This document shows, one piece after another, positions 1 to 8,154 of a stretch of DNA of 64,000 nt. The notes under the pieces were generated by a model that was not told where the DNA came from, made no database searches, and saw only the letters and a program-made list of their open reading frames with translations. A program made the translations under genes and the position numbers. This DNA comes from Romanomermis culicivorax (taxonomy: Eukaryota > Nematoda > Enoplea > Mermithida > Mermithidae): NCBI GenBank assembly GCA_963922205.1, contig CAWUHX010000117.1:62001-126000 (forward strand). The letters are read 5' to 3'. How positions within the stretch are numbered: the first letter of the stretch is position 1; every line of letters begins with the position of its first letter.

Positions 1-346
1 CTCAATGTGATCTATCCATTGGTACCCAACATGATCAATTTAGCACAAAAGCCTGAAATTAGTGTGGGCTCTACCATTTATGTTATTTGTTATTATGCAT
101 TGCTGCCGCTATCTGCCACTGCCGCGGCCACTGTCACTGCACCTGTTGGGGGAGGGAAGTTCGCCTAGCTAATAAAGCTGAAGCTGCCACTTCAAGCTTT
201 ACATAGCTAGCCTAAATAGGAAAGTCATGTGATACATCAACAGAAATTGTGTACTCATTCGCACTGATCACAGGATCAGTCCCAGCACCAGCCGCAGGGA
301 GGCTAGTACACGTGAGGCTCCAGTACTTTCACAGAAAGTACCCACA
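1..346. repeat. Left terminal inverted repeat of the Polinton
   Basis: These bases match the reverse complement of 12795-13144 with scattered substitutions and short indels. Similarity stops just after the cccaca at 341-346. The outer 100 bases are almost identical to the right copy, and the middle (about 105-150) is the most diverged. Confidence 0.93.
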
Positions 347-360
347 ATACCTGTTTTTTT

Positions 361-540
361 TTACTTTTTTCTAGTATAGTTGTGATCCCAAGTCGATTCT
401 TTCTTCATCAGCCTTTTTGTTTTTTTAATTGGTGAAGGATCAGCACCCAATTCTCTATATCTTCCAGCTTGAACATATCTACACACAGCATAATGCACAG
501 AATGCATAGGAATTTTCACACATAAGTTGCAAGGCTCCAT
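361..540 (-). CDS. Small Cys/Lys-rich ORF of the Polinton, 59 aa
   Basis: An open frame of 59 codons starts at ATG 540 and ends at TAA 361-363. I do not recognise the protein. Its N-terminal half has cysteines at residues 4, 7 and 20 plus two histidines, which could bind zinc. The C-terminal third is strongly basic and could bind nucleic acid. It is the last gene of the minus-strand cluster, between the minor capsid gene and the terminal repeat. A TATA-like sequence lies about 32 bases upstream (572-585), at the spacing seen before the other genes of this element, and this is the main reason to call it. The same frame runs upstream without a stop to the end of the minor capsid gene at 613, so it could instead be a decayed tail of that gene. 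Confidence 0.4.
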   Translation of the reverse strand: MEPCNLCVKIPMHSVHYAVCRYVQAGRYRELGADPSPIKKTKRLMKKESTWDHNYTRKK

Positions 541-571
541 TGCACAGAATGAATTTTCCAGCTTTCTATCT

Positions 572-585
572 GATATATTTATACC
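572..585 (-). promoter_or_regulatory. TATA-type promoter before the 59-aa ORF
   Basis: The minus strand reads GGTATAAATATATC, 32 bases before ATG 540. Position and sequence fit the promoter series of this element, though the AAGTTG tail found at the capsid genes is missing. Confidence 0.4.
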
Positions 586-612
586 AGTGGGTAGTACTGT
601 AATTGAATTATA

Positions 613-1286
613 CTAACACTTGCTCATCAAGTTCCAAAATTGACAAGTAACTATCTTATCTATAATGTCACCAAAAGCTCCCTCTATATTAACAATAGGG
701 AGGAGGGGGGCTAAAATATCACCAGCAATCTGTTGTTCAATGATGTTACAATAAACATACATAGTTTCGAGACCAGCCTTCTTATCAGCAGGGTGTGCAG
801 CAGCAATTTTTAACTTTTCTGAAGTAGTTGTTTCTAGTTGTGATTTCTCAAAGCCCAACAGATAGAGTAAAGGATCACTTAATTTTATGCTCTTGATTCT
901 AGTCAAGTTCACTTTCAGGACAACTGCTCTGGCTAATCTCCTGTATGAAAATTCGATGAACTCATTATATGGAACTTTTTCCTATTCACTCAACAACCAG
1001 ATGGATTGTTGAATTGCTTCAATTAAATCTATTATAGATTCATACCTTGTATAAGGTACTTTTAGTAATTGCCTAGTATTGGTCTGAAGATCATAAAATT
1101 TTATTACACTATCACTAGGTGTTATATTGAACCATGTATTTGGGTAGATGAATTCCCAAAGTGCACATTCCCATTCACCTTGCAAAATCAATCTATGAGG
1201 CAACCTGATACTAAAATTTGAAGCGAGTTACTCGGATCACTCTGAGCATTGCTCGGTAATGTTACATAAAACTGTGAAAAATCCAT
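613..1286 (-). pseudogene. Polinton minor capsid (penton-like) protein, broken
   Basis: This gene corresponds to the single-jelly-roll minor capsid protein that forms the vertices in the predicted Polinton virion. The start at ATG 1286 opens with a short segment ending FYVTLPSNAQ, a characteristic N-terminus of the family. A second frame (982-1203) carries LQGEWECALWEFIYP, the hallmark Gly-Glu-Trp segment. A third piece (613-912) carries IKLSDPLLYLLGF and later IAGDILAPLL. The breaks are a frameshift between 1203 and 1286 and an in-frame TAG at 982-984. The end at 613 seems to come before the usual C-terminal strands, so the tail is probably lost too. A promoter of the shared type lies 30 bases upstream and overlaps the end of the protease gene. 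Identification rests on recognised family motifs, not on a search. Confidence 0.8.
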
Positions 1287-1315
1287 TTTTTTCAATATGT
1301 CACTATGGTAGAAAC

Positions 1316-1328
1316 TAACTTTTATATT
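1316..1328 (-). promoter_or_regulatory. TATA-type promoter of the minor capsid gene
   Basis: The minus strand reads AATATAAAAGTTA, 30 bases before ATG 1286. The TAA stop of the protease gene (1322-1324) lies inside the TATA box. Confidence 0.7.
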
Positions 1329-1816
1329 CTGTTGAGCTGTTCAATTAAAAATGCATCATCAAATATGGGTGTATTTATTCTAAAGAGACTGTTGATGAAG
1401 CCAGTGACAAATTCATCAGCATAGCATTGTTCCAAACTAGCAGCAATATCTCTCATGTTTATACCTCTAACCATCCACACAAGAAAATATACACCCAACT
1501 GACCACATGTAGTGGTCAGGTACTGTTGAACACATTTGGTATTCCACTTGTAAGAAGTAGATATAGTCTTGATGTAATTCCTAAGCTGTTGAGGTGGTTC
1601 CAGGCCGTAACTGTCAAAATAACAACATGCATGTTTTTTATCAACAAACAGAGCTACCCAGTGTGAACCAGGTTGATCCTGCTTGTCCAGATGTACAACC
1701 AATGCTGCGGGTACAGTGTCAAGAGGTGGTAAACAGTCTATAGGAAATACCCCATTGAAGATTTGCCTAAGAGCTTGATCTCTATTGACCAAGATCTAGA
1801 TTTCAGAGGTATTCAT
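1322..1816 (-). pseudogene. Polinton adenain-like cysteine protease (PRO)
   Basis: This is the Ulp1/adenain-type protease presumed to process virion proteins. Counting from codon 1792, the conserved elements are GVFPIDCLPP near residue 14, the catalytic His in GSHWVALF (about 44), the Asp in YFDSYG (about 60), a Gln pair (89-90) for the oxyanion hole, and the catalytic Cys in TTTCGQ (about 96). The only ATG that gives the usual N-terminus is at 1816, and it overlaps the TGA of the major capsid gene as ATGA (1813-1816). That arrangement suggests translational coupling, and no separate TATA box is seen. From this ATG there is an in-frame TAG at 1796-1798, codon 7. The remaining 156 codons are open, so the break is a single nonsense codon near the start. 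Confidence 0.85.
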
Positions 1817-3111
1817 GCAGTATAGTCATTAAAGACGTGTCTATTTTTATTGATCATAATCAAATTGTCAAATTCTGCATAAACTATAACTTCTATACCT
1901 GCATCAGGTATCCTATCAGCAAACGTCAATTCTATACTTGTGGAACCATCTCTAATCAAGTCCCAATGTCCACTATCATCTTCATCAGGTGTAAAATCAA
2001 AGGCAAAGTAGCACTGTCCATTTTTAAAATTAAGTCTGCTAATGCCATTCCCTTTGTTATCTTTAGCCATGTCCAGAGTTTCAAAGAGCTGATCATACGC
2101 TCGAATATATTTGTTGTTGGCAAAATCAAGTCTTAGTGGAGTCGCTGGAAAAGCTTGACCACGAGAGACAACCTTGACTTCACTTATACTGTAACATTTA
2201 AAATTAAAAGAAGATTTTTTTTCTCCACGATATGCATCCGCATCCACACATGCTATAATCATCCTATGTGGCAACTGACCAGTGAATAGAGTATTCAGAG
2301 GTGTAGATTGCATTGTACTAGCAATATGAAGATTCACCATTTGGACTCGCCTAATTGGGTACTTGACTGGTGTCTTTAACATTGCTTTCTCCAGAGCCCA
2401 TCCAACACTGTCGAGAACTTCAATTTTCCTGATGAAGAGTTGCATCTGGGAAACTTCCAATTTTGCATTTTCTGCATCACCAGCTGGACACTGTAATACA
2501 AATGGATTACTATTGCTAATCAATTCCAGTTTGAGCTCACTATTGCTGAGTAAATATCGATCTTGCATTAGAAGATCAATATGAAGAGGAGCTGTTATTT
2601 CAACTGTTTGACCATTTTCAAACTGCTTAACCCTGTTTTTAAATTCCTGGCAATCAGCAGTATCTATTTTAGGACCAGCTTCCATAGTATACAAAGAAGA
2701 CTGTAAGTGACTATTTTTAGCATCAAAACCAAAATTTAAATCAGTTTCAAAGAAGGCTCTGTAGGCATACTTATCCCCACTATCATGAATAAGATGACCA
2801 TTCAGGAAGAGCTTCACTTGTCGGAAAAATGCTTCACCAATCAGATTGATAGGTGCAATTACTAGTGCAGCTCCACCAGCAGGAACAGTGTAAGTAATTT
2901 TCAAGGTCATGTACAGATAATTTTTGCTAAGCTGGATCATGTGAGGATCTGGAGGTATATGAAATTTGTATGGACCATCATTTGTGATAGGATTTATGGG
3001 GTTAACTTCATCCCAGTAGCCTCGTTTAATTACTACTTGTGTGGGAGGTACAGTGAAAAAGTCCAATTCAGACTTTGTACTAATACTAGAAATTGTATCG
3101 ATTAGAGCCAT
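1813..3111 (-). CDS. Polinton major capsid protein (double jelly-roll)
   Basis: This gene encodes the hexon-like major capsid protein, which makes up most of the icosahedral shell in viruses of this lineage. It is open over 432 codons from the preferred start at ATG 3111, whose product begins MALIDTISS. The frame extends 14 codons further to 3153, but those codons overlap the promoter and are atypical. Family features include the N-terminal DFFTVPPTQ and GYWDEVNPI segments, the YLYMTLKITY strand, and the motif LFLNGHLIHDSGDKYAYRAF near residue 120. The length is normal for the family. It overlaps the end of the upstream pVI-like gene by 26 bases and shares an ATGA junction with the protease. 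A consensus promoter lies 40 bases upstream, within the pVI-like coding region. It is one of the few intact genes of this copy. Confidence 0.92.
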   Translation of the reverse strand: MALIDTISSISTKSELDFFTVPPTQVVIKRGYWDEVNPINPITNDGPYKFHIPPDPHMIQLSKNYLYMTLKITYTVPAGGAALVIAPINLIGEAFFRQVKLFLNGHLIHDSGDKYAYRAFFETDLNFGFDAKNSHLQSSLYTMEAGPKIDTADCQEFKNRVKQFENGQTVEITAPLHIDLLMQDRYLLSNSELKLELISNSNPFVLQCPAGDAENAKLEVSQMQLFIRKIEVLDSVGWALEKAMLKTPVKYPIRRVQMVNLHIASTMQSTPLNTLFTGQLPHRMIIACVDADAYRGEKKSSFNFKCYSISEVKVVSRGQAFPATPLRLDFANNKYIRAYDQLFETLDMAKDNKGNGISRLNFKNGQCYFAFDFTPDEDDSGHWDLIRDGSTSIELTFADRIPDAGIEVIVYAEFDNLIMINKNRHVFNDYTA

Positions 3112-3520
3112 GTTTCCTTCTCTTTTTCTTTGAGAATATATCATTTTTCTCAACTTTTATACTTTTTGGTGTAGTCCCCAAGCCTCTTCCAGTCTGCAAG
3201 GCCTCTCCCGCACTGTGGGCCAACTTGGTGAGTGCTGCTCGGCCATGTTCTTCTAGAGACTCTTTAATAGATCGACGTTCAGCTAAATCTCCAGCAATAT
3301 GTGCACCTGTGGATAGTGCTTGCTTACCAATATGACCAGCAGCTGACTTAATAACAGGAATGGCCATTCTGAATAAAGATCTAAAGAAGCTTCCTAGACC
3401 TGCTCCACGCTGATAGGGAGTGCCTTTGAAGCCTTTGAATCCATAACCAATTTGTTCAGCTTGTTCAGTGTAGTACTGAAGCCAAGTTGCCAAATCTTCC
3501 GGATTAAAGTATCGTCTCAT
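3086..3520 (-). CDS. pVI-like minor virion protein of the Polinton, 144 aa
   Basis: An intact 144-codon gene starts at ATG 3520. It has the glycine-rich, amphipathic middle segment found in a conserved Polinton/adintovirus protein: GAGLGSFFRSLFRMAIP at about residues 40-56, then an Ala-rich helix. The C-terminus carries a basic KKKRRK cluster near residue 133, a plausible nuclear localisation or DNA-binding signal. By analogy with adenovirus pVI it may be an internal capsid protein cleaved by the protease; that role is inferred. The promoter 31 bases upstream contains the stop codon of the preceding gene. Its last codons overlap the start of the major capsid gene and contain that gene's TATA box. 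Confidence 0.75.
   Translation of the reverse strand: MRRYFNPEDLATWLQYYTEQAEQIGYGFKGFKGTPYQRGAGLGSFFRSLFRMAIPVIKSAAGHIGKQALSTGAHIAGDLAERRSIKESLEEHGRAALTKLAHSAGEALQTGRGLGTTPKSIKVEKNDIFSKKKRRKHGSNRYNF
3151..3166 (-). promoter_or_regulatory. TATA-type promoter of the major capsid gene
   Basis: The minus strand reads AAAAGTATAAAAGTTG, 40 bases before ATG 3111. The identical 16-mer occurs at 3551-3566 and 4649-4664. Here it lies inside the open frame of the pVI-like gene, which reads through it. Confidence 0.75.
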
Positions 3521-3550
3521 CTTTATTAGTTTAAAAAATGCTGTAAATTA

Positions 3551-3566
3551 CAACTTTTATACTTTT
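3551..3566 (-). promoter_or_regulatory. TATA-type promoter of the pVI-like gene
   Basis: The minus strand reads AAAAGTATAAAAGTTG, 31 bases before ATG 3520. The TAA of the 242-aa gene (3557-3559) is part of the TATA box. Confidence 0.78.
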
Positions 3567-4285
3567 CCAAATTTTAACCATCTAGACCTTGGTGTAATGC
3601 TTTTGGGTGCCTTAATTTTTTTACCATCTATGGGTCCACTCAGAGAAGCAGATGTTTCATCACTTTCACTTCCAACATTTAGCCTGGACTTATTTACAAA
3701 ATCATCTCCAGGAACATTCTCCTTTAAGAGGTTCTTTACAAACAATTCTGACCGTATTGCTTGCTGGCGCCTCGGACCAACTCTTGCCACATCAGAAATC
3801 AAATCAACGATGTTGGTTCTACTTATTTTGGTGCCCTTCAGAATCAGTTCTCCTTTATCGGACCACTCCATGTGTGGATTATCTTTAGCATAATCATATA
3901 ACATTTTAGCTTGACTATGCCACTTTTTTGGTACAATTTTCATTGTTTTTTCATACAGCACATCTTTTCTCGGGGTAAAATCAACAGTGCTTTCAGCAGT
4001 GTCTGGCTTTTTTTGCTTAGCTGTTATTTCTTCTAGATCAGGAATGGGGTGTTCTGCAACAGGTTCACTAACAGTCAACTCATAAGGTCTGGTTTGATCA
4101 TGCGTAGCCTGCCTATATCTGTGCAACACTTGATTGTATAAGATTATCTTTCTGTCAGAGGGCAATGACTTATTAGTTAAAATGTCATTCATTTCTTTAT
4201 CCAAAGCAGTCATTACATCAGCTGCTATGTCTTCCCTATGACTAATGTCATGCGGTACAAGAATCATTTTATTTGTATGCATCAT
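3557..4285 (-). CDS. Conserved Polinton protein of unknown function, 242 aa
   Basis: An intact 242-codon frame starts at ATG 4285 and ends at TAA 3557-3559. The N-terminal half contains a helical region (LDKEMNDILTNKSLPSDRKI, about residues 28-47) of a kind that recurs in Polinton and adintovirus genomes without a known function. A central segment around residues 110-175 is Lys/Trp-rich, followed by a basic helix and a polar C-terminus. No enzyme motif is visible. The start overlaps the stop of the membrane-active gene as ATGA (4282-4285), and there is no TATA box in front. It is therefore probably translated from the same transcript. A structural or assembly role is suggested by position only. 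Confidence 0.75.
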   Translation of the reverse strand: MMHTNKMILVPHDISHREDIAADVMTALDKEMNDILTNKSLPSDRKIILYNQVLHRYRQATHDQTRPYELTVSEPVAEHPIPDLEEITAKQKKPDTAESTVDFTPRKDVLYEKTMKIVPKKWHSQAKMLYDYAKDNPHMEWSDKGELILKGTKISRTNIVDLISDVARVGPRRQQAIRSELFVKNLLKENVPGDDFVNKSRLNVGSESDETSASLSGPIDGKKIKAPKSITPRSRWLKFGKV

Positions 4286-4623
4286 TTTTTTATAATTGCA
4301 TCAGCTAGTAATTGTCCAGCTATTCCTAAAATTGGTGCCAATAATACAGGCAAAAATCCATCTTAATGTTCTAGAATGTCTCGTCTTTTGCTAAGACTTA
4401 TTTTCTCATCTGCTAATACTCTTAAATGTCCCTTGTGGGAACTCAATTTATTTAAGGTATTTTTGTCAACTTTTATGCCTTCCAGAAAGTTGAGTATACA
4501 TTCACACAAACAAAGTATAAGTTCACGATCAGCAGTGCTAATAATAGCTTTACGTTGCTTGGGTTTAGCCTTAGCTAGTACCCTGATGTAATCAATATTA
4601 TGTCTAAGATGATCACAAGGCAT
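4282..4623 (-). pseudogene. Polinton membrane-active small protein, one nonsense codon
   Basis: The gene starts at ATG 4623. Its helical body includes AKPKQRKAIISTADRELI near residue 18, CLCECILNFLEG, and a Lys-rich LSKRRDILEH segment, followed by a hydrophobic C-terminal tail with the segment FLPVLLAPILGIAG. Proteins with this layout are common in Polintons and adintoviruses and are thought to be membrane-active or lytic; that role is inferred. An in-frame TAA at 4363-4365 separates the body from the tail; without it the gene would have 113 codons and end at TGA 4282-4284. That last stop overlaps the ATG of the 242-aa gene. A consensus promoter lies 26 bases upstream and contains the ATPase stop codon. 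Confidence 0.72.
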
Positions 4624-4648
4624 TTTGACTATACAACTCAAGGATAGA

Positions 4649-4664
4649 CAACTTTTATACTTTT
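4649..4664 (-). promoter_or_regulatory. TATA-type promoter of the membrane-active gene
   Basis: The minus strand reads AAAAGTATAAAAGTTG, 26 bases before ATG 4623. The TAA of the ATPase gene (4655-4657) is inside the TATA box at the same offset as at 1322 and 3557. Confidence 0.78.
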
Positions 4665-5278
4665 GGCACATATATCGTGGAAAATTTTGAGAAAATATCA
4701 GCTCTGAGTCTGAGTTTATCAGGTGTTGTTTGAGAAAGATCAATAATTATATAACTGTATAGTTTAAATGTGGCATCTTCAAAAGACTCGAGAAAGTACT
4801 TTACTTTATCAGGAAACAACTGTCTTGCCAAAGTTTTTACTTGGAGCCTATCTGCAGGGTTTTTCATCAAAACAAGGTACTCTGCATTTATCCTAGATGT
4901 TCTTAGACCCTCGAGAAAACCTTTTTGAACAATGTGTATCACAGACACATTCATGTGATGACATCCACGAGTAAAAAGAATGTCCAGATGCTTATTTTTT
5001 GCCATTTCGTGCATCAGATCATCTAGTATAACAAGCTGGGGTACAGGACTGAGCTCTCTAATCAAGTTCATGTCAGGTAACGCCTAATAGAAGTTGACCC
5101 TGCCAGATAAGTCATTCTAGACCCGCTGCTTCTCAGTAAAGAACCAGTGAATATGTTCAGGAACTGGTTCAATCAAGTACTTCACATTTAGTACTAAATT
5201 CCTTACAAAGGTTGTTTTACCAGCTTTTATAGGGCCAGCAACAATACATGTAAAAGGGTGATTAAATTTTACAGCCAT
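4655..5278 (-). pseudogene. Polinton packaging ATPase (FtsK/HerA type), two nonsense codons
   Basis: This gene encodes the A32-like ATPase thought to pump DNA into capsids. It starts at ATG 5278. Walker A is GPIKAGKTTF at about residues 15-24. Walker B is QLVILDDLMHE downstream, followed by FTRGCHHMNVSVIHIVQ, the sensor-like region typical of the family. Two in-frame TAG codons (5117-5119 and 5084-5086) lie between the Walker motifs; no frameshift is needed to connect the pieces, and the rest of the frame is open. The stop at 4655-4657 is embedded in the promoter of the next gene. A TATA sequence with the AAAGTTG tail stands 22 bases in front of the start. Confidence 0.88.
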
Positions 5279-5299
5279 GTTTTTTCTTTTATAAATTCT

Positions 5300-5310
5300 C
5301 AACTTTTATA
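5300..5310 (-). promoter_or_regulatory. TATA-type promoter of the ATPase gene
   Basis: The minus strand reads TATAAAAGTTG, 22 bases before ATG 5278, and matches the last 11 bases of the 16-mer found at the capsid genes. Confidence 0.65.
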
Positions 5311-5420
5311 ACATATAACATGCTGGGAGTACCAGCAATTGTGCTTTAATTTGTTTTTATCTTGATTTTTCTCTTGTCTTTTATTTTTCATTACAATATT
5401 TAATTACAATTATCACAATA

Positions 5421-5720
5421 TTAATAGGGTATATCTATACCTTCATCATTGTATTTTTGCATGGCTTCTGGACTCAGATTCATCCAGATCTCAAACAAAA
5501 GGGGTCCAGCACTGCAGGTTTTTATCAAACCCTATAGTGCCTTGGCAAAATGCCAAAACCCTGTCAATTTTCTCTCACCCGTACAATGATCCAGTTCATT
5601 GGCCACTTTAGCCAAAATCTTCCATTCATGCTTGTAGCCATCATTTATTCGATCCCAAAAATATGAGGCATATCTGGCCACATCTTTTTGAGTATAAGGT
5701 TTTTTGAGAAAAGTGCCCAT
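5421..5720 (-). pseudogene. Unrecognised small Polinton protein, one nonsense codon
   Basis: The frame starts at ATG 5720 and is open for 62 codons to an in-frame TAG at 5532-5534. The same frame continues for 36 codons to TAA 5421-5423. The N-terminal part is rich in aromatic and basic residues (RYASYFWDRINDGYKHEW, residues about 16-33) and looks globular. I recognise no family. It lies between the ATPase and a zinc-ribbon gene, on the same strand. A weaker TATA sequence (about 5813-5827, GTATATAAG on the minus strand) lies about 93 bases upstream, further than for the other genes. The continuation after the TAG in the same frame makes an original gene of about 99 codons likely. Confidence 0.5.
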
Positions 5721-5864
5721 ACTCAGTGCAACATTTAAAAAATACCTTCCATTTTGAAAAAGTGACTAAACTGTAGCAGGAAAAGTTTGAAGACTGAAGA
5801 CTAAGGAGAATTTACGACTTATATACATAAAAAATGTTACAGAATACTTGCAAATCACATTTCA

Positions 5865-6140
5865 CTAGTTTACTGTAGGCTTGAAGATGAGTGCCTGTTT
5901 ATCAGCCAGCTGCTTCTTTAGTACAGCTGTGCCAGCTTCCTGCAATGCCTTATTGTATTCTAGACATTTTGGGCACATTTCAATAGTAAAGAATGTTTTG
6001 CCCTGAGACAACTGGAAACACTCCTGTTCAGAGCTGTTCTTTTGACAAAAATAACACAGTTCAATCATTAAGGGATACATGGCTCTCTTCAAGTTTCGAG
6101 CGCAGAGTTCAATAGGAGCTTTAACTTTTTTTGACCTCAT
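5865..6140 (-). CDS. Small zinc-ribbon protein of the Polinton, 91 aa
   Basis: An open frame of 91 codons starts at ATG 6140. It has a basic N-terminus (MRSKKVK) and two Cys pairs, CYFC at residues 29-32 and CPKC at 56-59. That spacing could form a four-cysteine zinc ribbon of the kind used in nucleic-acid binding or transcription proteins. The promoter-like sequence 31 bases upstream (6171-6188) supports a separate transcription unit. A late-transcription or regulatory role would fit the fold but is a guess. Confidence 0.6.
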   Translation of the reverse strand: MRSKKVKAPIELCARNLKRAMYPLMIELCYFCQKNSSEQECFQLSQGKTFFTIEMCPKCLEYNKALQEAGTAVLKKQLADKQALIFKPTVN

Positions 6141-6170
6141 TCTAGTTAATCAAATGATTAAAATAATTTT

Positions 6171-6188
6171 GAAGTTGCTTATATACTG
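6171..6188 (-). promoter_or_regulatory. TATA-type promoter of the zinc-ribbon gene
   Basis: The minus strand reads CAGTATATAAGCAACTTC, about 31 bases before ATG 6140. It shares GTATA-TAA-G with the main series and differs in the spacer. Confidence 0.5.
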
Positions 6189-6251
6189 AAATGTCAGGCA
6201 CAGGTAAAAATTTTTAGACCTGCAAATCATTGTTTAGTTTTTATACTGTAG

Positions 6252-7302
6252 CTATAGTTTTATCAAATCTGTCACCCAACTATTGAATTCATCTGGGTGA
6301 CCCTTCCATTTAACAAAGTATTCAGTTTTCCCAGCCCTTTTTCTCTCTCATATAATCTTTTCTATAATGCAAACATCTGTAATCTCATCAACTTTCTGTA
6401 ATTCTGGCTCATAAAATACACCCTGTATGACTTCTCCCAGCTGATCTTCTACCGTATATACAGGAGGATGTCTAGCTTTTTTCTCATGAATCACAAAAAC
6501 TTCATCACTCCAATTGGGAGTGTAACCCTTCTCAAAAGTCCTTTTGACTTTGCTTATGCCTACCTTGTCACCAGGGACCAGTTTAAATTGTACACTAGAC
6601 ATACATTTCCTGAAAAGCTTTTCAACAATTTCAGCTTCATTCTCATCAGTAACATCAATGGGAGCAACACATATGGTCCTGTGCCTAGTCGAGTTGTGAG
6701 AGTTTAGCAGGTGGGGTAGAACGTCTAGGTACTTGTATGTATTAGTCTGAGTGAAATGACGCCACATTCTTCCCTTTAGATTTCTATTGAACTGCTCAAC
6801 AATGCTGGCCTTAGTTTCACTAGCAGTTATGAAAAAACTAATGCAGAGTTTCTTTAATGGCCTGGAAGGCTTTGTTAGTAAACTCTGTACCAGCATTGGT
6901 GTGTATTTCTTGTGGCTCCCTGCCAGATTTCAAAATTGTTTCGAAGGCATGTAAAATAGATGATGTCCTTTTATTTTTCATGGGTACAGACCATGCAAAC
7001 TTTGACAAGACATCTATACAATTTAAAAGAAATTTAAATCCATCATTATGCCTGGTGAGTGAACTGAGGTCTGCAAGATCCATTTGCCACTGTTCATCAA
7101 TATCAGTAACTGGAACATTATTCCTGGGGTAATGGCGCCTAGCATACTTGTGTACAGTATATGTTGGCTGTTTTTGTAACCATTCCTTATCAGAATGCAG
7201 GGTGACCCTGGGATTACTAGCTTTTGCCTGTCCTAACAGGTTCTGAACACTACAATACCCTGTACTTGGGTTGAAGTATGTGCTTTCAAAGAGCTTGTCC
7301 AT
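6252..7302 (-). pseudogene. Polinton retroviral-type integrase, broken
   Basis: This is the c-integrase that inserts the element, with an N-terminal zinc-binding region, a DDE core and a chromodomain-like C-terminus. The first frame (6838-7302) has the first catalytic Asp in QMDLADLSSL. Its second catalytic position reads IHTNAGTEF, so the expected Asp is Asn. The third residue is present in a second frame (6348-6896) as the Glu in ASIVEQFNR. A frameshift lies in the overlap near 6840-6896. An in-frame TGA at 6348-6350 precedes 31 codons of chromodomain-like sequence (YFVKWKGHPDEFNSWV) ending at TAG 6252-6254. With a frameshift, a stop and a lost catalytic residue, this integrase is dead. Confidence 0.9.
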
Positions 7303-7324
7303 TTTTCTTAAGCATGTTGCTGTA

Positions 7325-7341
7325 AAACTTTTATTTATACA
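7325..7341 (-). promoter_or_regulatory. TATA-type promoter of the integrase gene
   Basis: The minus strand carries GTATAAATAAAAGTTTT about 25 bases before ATG 7302. It is a variant of the shared motif with four extra bases in the TATA run. It overlaps the end of the next upstream gene, whose TAA is at 7331-7333. Confidence 0.55.
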
Positions 7342-7549
7342 TCTGCAAGATTGAATCTGACACTTTTTGTACTAGTTCTATTTTTTTTGTGAACAGGCTG
7401 TCTAAATATCTTCTCAACAATTTCAATAGAGTCAGTAGGGTTAGTACAGCCAAAAGAGCAACACAATACCATATCTCAGTAAAAACTGTTTTCGCATTAT
7501 GCCTTTCCAGGCAAGCTAGAAAATGTTCAATAGTGTGGTTAGCATCCAT
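7331..7549 (-). CDS. Small single-pass membrane protein, 72 aa
   Basis: An open 72-codon frame starts at ATG 7549. Residues 27-46 form a strongly hydrophobic stretch (IWYCVALLAVLTLLTLLKLL), flanked by a polar N-terminus and a basic, helical C-terminus. This is the pattern of a small single-pass membrane protein. It is the first gene of the minus-strand cluster, nearest the divergent polymerase. I see no clear TATA box of the shared type before it. Function is unknown; a virion-membrane or host-membrane role is only a possibility. Confidence 0.45.
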   Translation of the reverse strand: MDANHTIEHFLACLERHNAKTVFTEIWYCVALLAVLTLLTLLKLLRRYLDSLFTKKIELVQKVSDSILQMYK

Positions 7550-7649
7550 GTTTTTTCTTCATTTTAGAGAGCCAGCCAACTTTCACAGCCACCAATCAAT
7601 TTTCAAAGAGAGCCAGTTGTTGTTTTTTAACCTAAACTTTATTGATTGA

Positions 7650-8087
7650 AAACCTTCCCACTACATGAAACATTTTATGTAGGTGAAAAGATTGTTAAGT
7701 CTGGCATGTTTTTCCACTAGTGAAAGTAGCAAAGAGATCAAATTGAAAGAGCAGTGATGTACTGTATCAGAAGCTCAAGTGATTCACATGCTCATTGTTG
7801 TCAATCAAGGCCAGCTAAAAGGCAAGAAATACTATTATACAAAGATGGTTGAGAAAATGACTCATAAGGTGACTGCTTGTCTAAAGAAAAGTGACCTAAG
7901 CAAGAAAGTTTTTATACGTGCATTTTGATTAAATTTGACTTGAAAGACAGATCAAAAAGTGAGATAAGAAAAAACCAGTTTATTTCAGTATGAATCATCA
8001 GAAAAAGTGAGAAAGATGTGACATTTGATTGAATAGATCAGTAGGTTTTGCTGTTCCACTATGTCTACAGTAATCCTGCCCATAAGA
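7650..8087. other. AT-rich spacer between divergent Polinton genes
   Basis: I find no convincing gene here. The spacer separates the minus-strand cluster from the plus-strand polymerase, so it should hold the upstream control region for both. Confidence 0.5.
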
Positions 8088-8097
8088 GTATAAAAGC
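8088..8097 (+). promoter_or_regulatory. TATA-type promoter of the polymerase gene
   Basis: GTATAAAAGC stands 58 bases before the first ATG (8155). It shares GTATAAAAG with the minus-strand promoters but lacks the TTG tail. Confidence 0.55.
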
Positions 8098-8154
8098 AAA
8101 AAAATTTGAAGGAAGCTCATTTGTAATTTTTATCAAGTTAGAGAAAGGTGAACT

